A stretch of DNA of 8,538 nt from the NCBI GenBank assembly GCA_963517805.1, contig CAUQHD010000061.1:1-8538 (forward strand), given 5' to 3'. This DNA is from JABCPE02 sp963517805. GTDB taxonomy: Bacteria > Bacteroidota > Bacteroidia > Flavobacteriales > Weeksellaceae. Positions 1 to 5,150 of the stretch are shown here, one piece after another (the stretch's first letter is position 1; every line of letters begins with the position of its first letter). Under the pieces are notes generated by a model. That model was not told the origin of the DNA. It was given only the letters and a program-made list of their open reading frames with translations, and did not search any database. Both the position numbers and the translations under genes were made by a program.

Positions 1-138
1 GAAAAAGAGGCAGACTACATAGTAATGGGGTCTCACGGAAGGAGCGGGATGTATGATGTGTTCATCGGAAGTCTTACCAAAGAACTTACCAAATCCTCCC
101 CTATTCCTATATTGGTGATTCCTTGTCATGAAAAATAA
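1..138 (+). CDS. Universal stress protein (UspA family), C-terminal fragment
   Basis: The first 138 bases are the last 45 codons of a gene that begins upstream of the window, ending in TAA. The fragment holds the ATP-binding signature of the UspA family, G-x2-G-x9-G-S: G10, G13, G23 and S24 of the visible fragment (MGSHGRSG, then FIGS). It is followed by the typical closing strand PIPILVIP. UspA-type proteins are small cytoplasmic nucleotide-binding proteins, often induced by starvation or stress; the specific partner cannot be told. Whether this is a single- or tandem-domain protein is unknown because the N-terminus is missing. A hairpin terminator follows 10 bases after the stop, so it is probably transcribed separately from sufS. 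Confidence 0.9.
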   Translation, partial: EKEADYIVMGSHGRSGMYDVFIGSLTKELTKSSPIPILVIPCHEK

Positions 139-148
139 AATTTTATTT

Positions 149-182
149 AAAACTCTCGTGCTTTTGGCTTGAGAGTTTTTTT
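149..182 (+). terminator. Intrinsic terminator after the UspA-family gene
   Basis: AAAACTCTC (149-157) is complementary to GAGAGTTTT (171-179), with a 13-nt loop and a run of T continuing to 182. It lies 10 nt after the stop codon and before the sufS promoter, so it should separate the two transcription units. Confidence 0.8.
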
Positions 183-214
183 GAAGCAAATTTTAACTTA
201 AAAATTTAAAATCG

Positions 215-222
215 TATTTTTG
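215..222 (+). promoter_or_regulatory. Candidate flavobacterial -7 promoter box of sufS
   Basis: TATTTTTG matches the Bacteroidota -7 consensus TAnnTTTG exactly. No TTTG-like -33 element lies at the usual 17-23 nt spacing; the nearest TTTG (180-183) is 31 nt away. The box therefore rests on one half of the consensus. Initiation just downstream would give a leader of about 20 nt to the ATG at 247, and would make the TTG at 220 an impossible start. Confidence 0.5.
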
Positions 223-246
223 AGGATTGTTTTAAGAAATAAGAAG

Positions 247-1464
247 ATGGACATTCAGAAAATACGGAACTTGTTCCCTATATTACAGACGGAAATCAAT
301 GGAAAGCCTTTGGTTTATTTGGATAATGCAGCAACTTCACAAAAACCAATATCGGTAATTGAAACTTGGGAAAAATATTATAAAACACTGAATGCCAATG
401 TGCATCGTGGAATTCATACTCTAAGCCAGCAGGCAACCGAGGAAATGGAAAACTCTCGGAAGAAAATCCAGAAATTCATCAACGCTGAAAAAGATTACGA
501 AGTTATTTTCACAAAGGGAACCACCGAGGGAATCAATCTCATAGCCTATTCCATAAGCCACCTCATCAGCGAAAATGATGAAATAATCATTTCTTATTTG
601 GAACATCATTCTAATATTGTCCCTTGGCAGATGCTTTGTGAAAGGACTGGCGCGAAACTAAAAGTGATTCCTATGGATGAAAATGGAGTTTTGCAGATGG
701 ATACTCTAGAAAACATGCTTTCTGAAAAAACCAAAATAGTTTCTGTAAATCAGGTTTCTAATGCTTTGGGAATCATTAATCCCATTGATGAAATCATCGC
801 TAAAACAAGGCAACAGTCAGATGCTTTGGTCGTAATAGATGGAGCGCAGTCGGTTTCTCATTTTCAGATAGATGTACAAAAAATGGACTGTGATTTCTTC
901 GTTTTTTCTGGACATAAAATGTATGCTCCTATGGGAACAGGAATTTTATATGGAAAAGAATCAGCTTTAAATAAATTAATGCCTTTTCATGGAGGCGGAG
1001 AGATGATTGCAACCTGTTCTTTTGATAAAACCACTTATGCAGATTTACCTTTTCGCTTTGAGGCAGGGACACCTAATGTCGGCGGAAACATAGCTCTGGG
1101 AGCCGCAGTAGATTTTATACAAAGCATTGGGCACAAGCAAATTATAACTCATGAAAAAATATTGCTAAAATATGCCCAAGAGCAATTATTACAAATAGAT
1201 GGTTTAAAAATTTATGGCCGAAATGCAGAAAAAGCAGGAGCTGTTTCCTTTAACCTTGAAGGAATTGGAATTGCTTCCGATGTGGGAATGATACTTGATA
1301 AACAAGGAGTTGCAGTGCGGACAGGTCATCATTGTGCCCAGCCGATAATGAATTATTTCAATATTTCGGGAACGGTTCGGGCAAGTTTCGCAGTATATAA
1401 TACTTTGGAAGAAGTAGATATTTTGGTAAATGCCGTAGAAAAGGCAAGAAAAATGCTGAAATAA
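247..1464 (+). CDS. sufS: SUF-system cysteine desulfurase SufS
   Basis: This is a cytoplasmic PLP enzyme that takes sulfur from L-cysteine, leaving alanine, and carries it as a persulfide for Fe-S cluster assembly, normally handing it to SufE or SufU and then SufBCD. From the ATG at 247 the protein is 405 residues, normal for the family. The N-terminus (IRNLFPIL, YLDNAATSQKP) fits group II desulfurases. Visible residues are the His pair near 120-121 that stacks on PLP, Asp198 in VVIDGAQ, the Schiff-base lysine Lys224 in FSGHKMYAPMGTG, and the catalytic Cys363 in RTGHHCAQP, close to E. coli SufS Lys226 and Cys364. An in-frame TTG at 220 would add nine residues but lies inside the -7 box, so ATG 247 is preferred. 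It heads a tight plus-strand run; no sufB, sufC, sufD or sufE is present in the window. A selenocysteine lyase role is possible but less likely. Confidence 0.93.
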   Translation: MDIQKIRNLFPILQTEINGKPLVYLDNAATSQKPISVIETWEKYYKTLNANVHRGIHTLSQQATEEMENSRKKIQKFINAEKDYEVIFTKGTTEGINLIAYSISHLISENDEIIISYLEHHSNIVPWQMLCERTGAKLKVIPMDENGVLQMDTLENMLSEKTKIVSVNQVSNALGIINPIDEIIAKTRQQSDALVVIDGAQSVSHFQIDVQKMDCDFFVFSGHKMYAPMGTGILYGKESALNKLMPFHGGGEMIATCSFDKTTYADLPFRFEAGTPNVGGNIALGAAVDFIQSIGHKQIITHEKILLKYAQEQLLQIDGLKIYGRNAEKAGAVSFNLEGIGIASDVGMILDKQGVAVRTGHHCAQPIMNYFNISGTVRASFAVYNTLEEVDILVNAVEKARKMLK

Positions 1465-1487
1465 AGAATTTAAAATTATTGAAAAAT

Positions 1488-2456
1488 ATGTTAAAAGCAG
1501 GTTTAGTAGGTGCTGGGCATCTTGGAAAAATACATTTGAAATTGCTCAACCAATCAGAAAAATACGATTTGGTGGGCTTCCATGATAAAGATATAGAAAA
1601 TTCCAAAAAGCTGGAAGCAGAATTTGGGTACAAATTTTATGAAAACTTGGACGAACTCTTGGATAAAATACAGGTTCTGGACATTGTGACGCCTACATTT
1701 TATCATCATGACTATGCTAAAATAGCCATAGAAAGAGGCTTGGATTTTTTCATAGAAAAGCCTGTAACTCAGACTTTGGAGCAGGCAGAAGAGATTATTC
1801 AGCTTTGTAACGAAAAGGGAATCAGGGCGCAGGTAGGGCATGTAGAGCGCTACAATCCTGCATTTATCGCTACGAAGCCGTTTATCAGTGAACCAAAATT
1901 CATTGAAATCCACCGTCTGGCTGAGTTTAATCCGAGAGGAACGGATGTTTCTGTGGTTTTGGATTTGATGATACATGATTTGGATATTTTGCTTTCTTTG
2001 GTGAAATCTCCTGTGAAAAACATCCACGCAAGCGGCGTCTGTGTAGTCAGTAAATCGCCTGATATCGCTAATGCTAGAATAGAATTTGAGAATGGGTGTG
2101 TGGCGAATCTTACCACGAGCCGAATTTCAATGAAATCCATGCGAAAGAGCCGATTTTTCCAAAGAGATGCCTATATTTCAGTAGATTTCTTGGAGAAAAA
2201 AGCAGAGGTTATCCGTATGAAACCAGCTCCTGAAAATCCATCAGATTTTGATATGATTATCCAAAATGCAGAGGGCGAAAGAAACCAAATCATATTCGAA
2301 TATCCTAATATTCAGCCGAATAATGCCATTTTGGATGAGTTGGAAAGTTTCGCAAACTCCATCACCGAGAATAAACCTGTGGAGGTAAGTCTGGAAGATG
2401 GAACGGAAGCACTGAAAGTGGCTTTGGAAATTATGAAACTAATTGATAAAAAGTAA
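1488..2456 (+). CDS. Gfo/Idh/MocA-family NAD(P)-dependent oxidoreductase, GnnA-like
   Basis: A cytoplasmic dehydrogenase of about 322 residues, normal for the family, which oxidises or reduces hydroxyl or keto groups on sugars, often nucleotide sugars. The N-terminal Rossmann fold shows GLVGAGHLGKIH (residues 5-16, GxGxxG). The family EKP motif with its catalytic lysine is at 90-92. The alpha/beta domain carries GHVERYNPA (117-125) and DLMIHDLDILL (159-169), with the active-site-type histidine at 163. VER(F/Y)NP is what I recall from the UDP-GlcNAc 3-dehydrogenase (GnnA/WlbA-like) branch, so a nucleotide-sugar substrate for envelope glycan or lipid A is plausible but inferred; no GnnB-type transaminase lies alongside. 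An in-frame TTG at 1479 gives three more residues; ATG 1488 is preferred because the Rossmann strand begins right after it. It starts 23 nt after sufS and ends 5 nt before the next gene, so these three are probably co-transcribed. Confidence 0.85.
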   Translation: MLKAGLVGAGHLGKIHLKLLNQSEKYDLVGFHDKDIENSKKLEAEFGYKFYENLDELLDKIQVLDIVTPTFYHHDYAKIAIERGLDFFIEKPVTQTLEQAEEIIQLCNEKGIRAQVGHVERYNPAFIATKPFISEPKFIEIHRLAEFNPRGTDVSVVLDLMIHDLDILLSLVKSPVKNIHASGVCVVSKSPDIANARIEFENGCVANLTTSRISMKSMRKSRFFQRDAYISVDFLEKKAEVIRMKPAPENPSDFDMIIQNAEGERNQIIFEYPNIQPNNAILDELESFANSITENKPVEVSLEDGTEALKVALEIMKLIDKK

Positions 2457-2461
2457 TTTAT

Positions 2462-3304
2462 ATGAAAGCTTTTAAATTTATTTTGTTGTTATTTATTACT
2501 TCTGCATCACTTGTTTTTGGGCAGGAGAAAAGGTATTTCTTTAAGTATGAGTATCATCCAAATTCAAAGTATTTAATTAAATATAAAACAGATATGGATG
2601 GAGGGTATAAGTTTGTGGGAAGCAAGGAAGTGATAGATAAAATAGGAATGAATGAGGTAAAAATGAAGATGAATATGAACATGGGAAGTACCATTTCTAC
2701 ACAAAAGAAACAAGATAACAAAATTCCATTTGTATTAGAATACACTGATTACATTTCTGAAGCAGAAATTAATGGAGAGAAAGTGAATAGAAAAATTCCC
2801 ATTCAAGGAGTTAAATTGAGCGGTGATATTATAAATGGTAAGAAAAAGGAAGTTAAGAATGTAGAAGGAAACATCAATGAAGATACAAAGAAGATATTGA
2901 TAGAATCGATTAAACAATTTTCTGCAATAGATACTGATTTTCCTAAAGAAGGCCTAAAAATAGGTGATAGTTTTGATGTTGTTGTACCATATAAACAAAG
3001 TATACCGAATGCGGGCGATATAGAAATGAAAATGAATGTAAAATATAAACTCTTAAAAGTAGAAAAAGAGGAAGCCTATTTTGATATGTTGATAGATTTT
3101 GTAATGGGAGATAAAAATGTTAAAAATATGGACTTGTCTGCATCTGGTGATGGAAAAGGTTTTTTATTATTTGACATGAAAAATAATTATTTTACCAGTC
3201 AGAATATAGACATGACTATTAATTTAAAATTAAAAACAGAATTACTTACACTTGAAAATACTTCTAAAGCAAAATCCGTCATTACTCAACAAAAAATAAA
3301 ATAA
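2462..3304 (+). CDS. Secreted protein of unknown function
   Basis: I do not recognise this 280-residue protein. Residues 1-20 form a Sec signal peptide: Lys2 and Lys5, a hydrophobic core (FILLLFITSASLVF), and a likely signal peptidase I cut before Gln21 (VFG/QEK). There is no lipobox cysteine, so it is probably periplasmic or exported rather than a lipoprotein. The mature part is lysine- and methionine-rich, with alternating patterns suggesting beta strands (EVKMKMNMNMG near residue 65, EMKMNVKYKLLK near 190). LKIGDSFDVVVPY at about 165-177 resembles segments of Bacteroidota secreted DUF proteins such as the DUF6263 type, but I cannot confirm membership. It has no membrane segment after the signal and almost no cysteine. 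It starts 5 nt after the dehydrogenase stop, so it is probably in that operon. No convincing GC-rich terminator follows. Confidence 0.75.
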   Translation: MKAFKFILLLFITSASLVFGQEKRYFFKYEYHPNSKYLIKYKTDMDGGYKFVGSKEVIDKIGMNEVKMKMNMNMGSTISTQKKQDNKIPFVLEYTDYISEAEINGEKVNRKIPIQGVKLSGDIINGKKKEVKNVEGNINEDTKKILIESIKQFSAIDTDFPKEGLKIGDSFDVVVPYKQSIPNAGDIEMKMNVKYKLLKVEKEEAYFDMLIDFVMGDKNVKNMDLSASGDGKGFLLFDMKNNYFTSQNIDMTINLKLKTELLTLENTSKAKSVITQQKIK

Positions 3305-3338
3305 AAATATTTTTTAGAGAAACTACATTTATATTTAT

Positions 3339-3346
3339 TAACTTTG
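3339..3346 (+). promoter_or_regulatory. Promoter -7 box of the small acidic protein gene
   Basis: TAACTTTG, followed by CAAAA, is a perfect TAnnTTTG box; a T-rich TTTTTAG stretch at 3311-3317 sits where a -33 element is expected. Transcription would begin near 3352, giving a leader of about 48 nt. An alternative reading uses TTTG 3343-3346 as the -33 element and TATATTTT at 3364-3371 as the -7 box with 17 nt between them, but that box lacks the final G. Confidence 0.6.
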
Positions 3347-3399
3347 CAAAACCTTATAAGGTATATATTTTTAGTTAAACAATTTAAATTTAGAAAGTT

Positions 3400-3636
3400 A
3401 TGAAATTACCAAAGTTTTTGATGGCAGATAATTCAGAATTTCCAGAGGATTTGTTCGTAGTACATACAGAATATCCAAGATTTATCCTAAATGTAGAGGA
3501 AGAAGAAGTAGAATGGCTGGATGATTTGGAAGGAGATGATGAGGAAACCGTTGCAAATGAAGCTACAAAAGTAGTAGAAGAAGCATTCGCATGGTGTGAT
3601 GAAGAATTGGCGAAATACGACGATTTGGAAGATTAA
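3400..3636 (+). CDS. Small, strongly acidic protein of unknown function
   Basis: A 78-residue protein with no signal peptide or membrane segment, so probably cytoplasmic. It contains 27 Asp/Glu and only 5 Lys/Arg, giving a very low isoelectric point; the acid is concentrated in EEEE (33-36), the DDLEGDDEE region near 41-49 and the tail. The N-terminal third (MKLPKFLMADNSEFPEDLFV, then HTEYPRF) is hydrophobic-aromatic and looks like a folded strand pair; the C-terminal half looks helical and carries the single cysteine in FAWCDEE. I recall similar short acidic proteins as conserved hypotheticals in Flavobacteriia, but assign no family. It has its own promoter and is closed by a shared terminator, so it is probably a single-gene unit. 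The ATG at 3400 follows an A-rich leader (TTTAGAAAGTT), normal for this phylum. Coding is supported by codon structure, promoter and terminator together. Confidence 0.85.
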   Translation: MKLPKFLMADNSEFPEDLFVVHTEYPRFILNVEEEEVEWLDDLEGDDEETVANEATKVVEEAFAWCDEELAKYDDLED

Positions 3637-3655
3637 TTATCTTTAAGACAAAATA

Positions 3656-3683
3656 AAAACCCACCTAAAAAGTGGGTTTTTTA
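3656..3683. terminator. Bidirectional terminator between the small acidic gene and metK
   Basis: AAAACCCAC (3656-3664) pairs perfectly with GTGGGTTTT (3672-3680) around a 7-nt loop. A T-run follows on the plus strand, and the A-run at 3655-3659 provides a T-run on the minus strand. It lies 19 nt after the small gene's stop and just past the metK stop, so it serves both converging units. Confidence 0.88.
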
Positions 3684-3685
3684 TT

Positions 3686-4966
3686 TTATAGACCGAAAGC
3701 CTTTTTGATTTCTTCTACTTTATCCAGTTTTTCCCAAGTGAAAAACTCTAAACCTTTGATAGTAAGCTCGTTTTTAGCTCCTTTGTTAAAGGTTTTATCC
3801 GCTACATAATAATTTCTTCCCATGTGTCCATAGGCTGCTGTTTCGCGGTAAATAGGATTCCTCAGTTTTAGGTTTTGCTCTATCGCATAAGGTCTTAGGT
3901 CAAATAATTGCTGCACTTTTTCTGCGATTTCTCCATCAGTAAGATTTACTTTGGAAGTTCCATAAGTGTTGATATACAAACCACAAGGTTTAGCAACTCC
4001 GATGGCATAAGAAATCTGAACTAAAATTTCATCCGCAACTCCCGCTGCTACAAGGTTTTTGGCGATATGTCTCATGGCATAGGCTGCACTTCTATCCACT
4101 TTAGAAGGGTCTTTTCCAGAGAATGCTCCTCCTCCGTGAGCGCCTTTTCCTCCGTAAGTATCTACGATAATTTTTCTTCCTGTAAGCCCTGTATCTCCGT
4201 GCGGACCACCGATTACGAATTTCCCAGTAGGATTGATATGGAATGTAATATCATCATTGAAAAGCGCCTGAATTTCAGGCTTTTGTCTCGCTTTAACTTT
4301 TGGAATTAAAATCTCTATGATGTCTTTTCTGATTTTTGCCAGCATGTTTTCTTCTGTGTCAAATTCATCATGCTGAGTAGAAACCACGATGCTGTCTATT
4401 CTCACAGGCTTGTGATTATCAGAATATTCTATCGTAACTTGTGATTTTGCGTCAGGACGAAGGTAGGTGATTTCCTTATTTTCTCTCCTCAATGCAGAAA
4501 GTTCTCTCAAAATAGAATGAGCCAAGTCTAATGCCAGCGGCATGTAGTTTTCGGTTTCGTTGGTTGCATATCCGAACATAATTCCTTGGTCACCAGCACC
4601 TTGTGCGTTTGCTTTAGTCTCAAAATCAGAGTTTTGAGTAATTCTGTCCACGCCTTGGTTGATATCTGGCGACTGCTCATGGATAGCAGAAATCACTCCA
4701 CAAGAATCTCCATTGAACATATATTCGCCTTTGGTGTAGCCAATATCATTGATAACCTCCCTAGCGATGGTCTGCACATCAAGGTAAGCCTCAGATTTTA
4801 CCTCTCCAGCTAGGACTACTTGCCCAGTGGTTACGAGCGTTTCACAAGCTACTTTTGAGTTCTTATCATAGGCCAAGAAATGGTCTATTAAAGCATCTGA
4901 TATTTGGTCTGCTATTTTATCTGGATGTCCTTCAGAAACGGATTCTGATGTAAATAAGTAAGCCAT
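3686..4966 (-). CDS. metK: S-adenosylmethionine synthetase MetK
   Basis: This cytoplasmic enzyme makes S-adenosylmethionine, the main methyl donor, from methionine and ATP, releasing phosphate and pyrophosphate. The 426 residues cover the full three-domain protein. The N-terminus has SESVSEGHPDKIADQISDA with GHPDK at 13-17 (ATP and Mg binding); the signature GAGDQGIMFGYA is at 123-134; the glycine-rich phosphate-binding GGGAFSGKDPSKVDRSAAY starts at 278. FINPTG-type (HINPTGKFVIGGPHGDTG, 243-260) and GHMGR (380-384) segments are also present. It is slightly longer than the roughly 384-residue E. coli enzyme, partly through an insertion near 203-232. The start is the first ATG, directly followed by the family's opening residues. 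It is preceded by a leader of about 140 nt holding a SAM-II-like aptamer and a hairpin over its start region, so feedback by SAM is likely. It follows oxyR on the same strand but has its own promoter. Confidence 0.97.
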   Translation of the reverse strand: MAYLFTSESVSEGHPDKIADQISDALIDHFLAYDKNSKVACETLVTTGQVVLAGEVKSEAYLDVQTIAREVINDIGYTKGEYMFNGDSCGVISAIHEQSPDINQGVDRITQNSDFETKANAQGAGDQGIMFGYATNETENYMPLALDLAHSILRELSALRRENKEITYLRPDAKSQVTIEYSDNHKPVRIDSIVVSTQHDEFDTEENMLAKIRKDIIEILIPKVKARQKPEIQALFNDDITFHINPTGKFVIGGPHGDTGLTGRKIIVDTYGGKGAHGGGAFSGKDPSKVDRSAAYAMRHIAKNLVAAGVADEILVQISYAIGVAKPCGLYINTYGTSKVNLTDGEIAEKVQQLFDLRPYAIEQNLKLRNPIYRETAAYGHMGRNYYVADKTFNKGAKNELTIKGLEFFTWEKLDKVEEIKKAFGL

Positions 4967-4969
4967 AAA

Positions 4970-5034
4970 TTTCTTTATTTTGGGGTTAAAGATTTTATAA
5001 AATTTATATAAACTGTGAAACCAAAATAAAGAAA
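4970..5034 (-). promoter_or_regulatory. Perfect 14-bp hairpin that masks the metK start region
   Basis: In the metK transcript TTTCTTTATTTTGG (5034 to 5021) is perfectly complementary to CCAAAATAAAGAAA (4983 to 4970), separated by a 37-nt A/T-rich loop. The 3' arm ends 3 nt before the metK ATG, so the stem covers the A-rich stretch where the ribosome should land. No U-run follows, so it is not a terminator. A role as translational sequestering stem is inferred from position; a DNA operator is an alternative reading. Confidence 0.65.
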
Positions 5035-5061
5035 CTAAAAAGAGAATTTCTGTTTTAGCAT
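5035..5061 (-). CDS. Possible 8-codon leader peptide upstream of metK
   Basis: On the minus strand ATG at 5061-5059 opens a short frame encoding MLKQKFSF and ending with TAG at 5037-5035. The ATG follows CAATAAAAA, a good A-rich initiation context for this phylum. The frame begins inside the conserved 3' part of the SAM-II-like aptamer, and its stop codon abuts the first base of the hairpin that masks the metK start. Such a short frame can arise by chance, so translation is unproven; the exact fit between aptamer and hairpin is the only argument for it. Confidence 0.25.
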   Translation of the reverse strand: MLKQKFSF

Positions 5062-5098
5062 TTTTTATTGAGGTTGCAATCAGTACAAATTTTTCCTC
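5050..5098 (-). ncRNA. SAM-II type riboswitch aptamer in the metK leader
   Basis: Read on the minus strand, the elements of the SAM-II (metA) aptamer occur in order. P1 is GAGG (5098-5095) with CCTC (5073-5070), only 4 bp. The first loop has ATTTG (5090-5086), matching the conserved GAUUUG, and ATTGCAA (5080-5074), matching UUGCAA just before the P1 3' strand. An A-rich linker and GCTAAAA (5059-5053) match the conserved UAAA and GCUAAAA. The pseudoknot P2 can form between CTG (5083-5081) and CAG (5052-5050), where known members pair CC with GG. The SAM-synthetase gene downstream is a biologically sensible target. The family is best known from Alphaproteobacteria and marine sequences, with variants I recall from Bacteroidota. 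Uncertainty comes from the short P1 and the A-rich first loop. Identification is from memory of the consensus, not a covariance-model search. Confidence 0.75.
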
Positions 5099-5112
5099 TT
5101 AATTTTAAAAGG

Positions 5113-5143
5113 CAAATTTACATAAAAAAATTAAACTTCAAAA
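5113..5143 (-). promoter_or_regulatory. metK promoter
   Basis: On the minus strand TTTTG (5143-5139) is followed after 18 nt by TAAATTTG (5120-5113), a perfect TAnnTTTG box at normal flavobacterial spacing. Transcription from about 5106 would include the whole SAM-II-like aptamer and give a 5' leader of about 140 nt. The promoter lies 7 nt past the oxyR stop codon. Confidence 0.75.
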
Positions 5144-5150
5144 TTAAATT

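Noticed and set aside
220..246. TTG start for sufS nine codons upstream
   Set aside because: The TTG is inside the TATTTTTG promoter box, and the ATG at 247 gives the usual family N-terminus.
1479..1487. TTG start for the Gfo/Idh/MocA protein
   Set aside because: The ATG three codons later begins directly before the Rossmann strand and is the stronger start.
1554..2027. 157-codon minus-strand open frame inside the dehydrogenase gene
   Set aside because: It is antisense to a clear family member, has no recognisable motifs and lacks a promoter of its own; a shadow frame.
3305..3320. AAAAATATTTTT as a terminator of the secreted protein gene
   Set aside because: An A/T-only self-complementary stretch without G-C pairs in the stem; too weak to call.
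4984..5020. AT-rich palindromes (such as ATTTTATAAAAT) in the loop of the metK leader stem
   Set aside because: They are short and composed only of A and T, as expected by chance in this leader; not enough for a separate feature.
4970..5034. metK leader stem as an intrinsic terminator or attenuator
   Set aside because: The 3' arm is followed by only three T residues and then the start codon, with no U-run, so termination there is unlikely.
5139..5150. Terminator directly after oxyR
   Set aside because: Only weak AAAATT/AATTTT pairing is present, and the bases are better explained by the metK -33 element.
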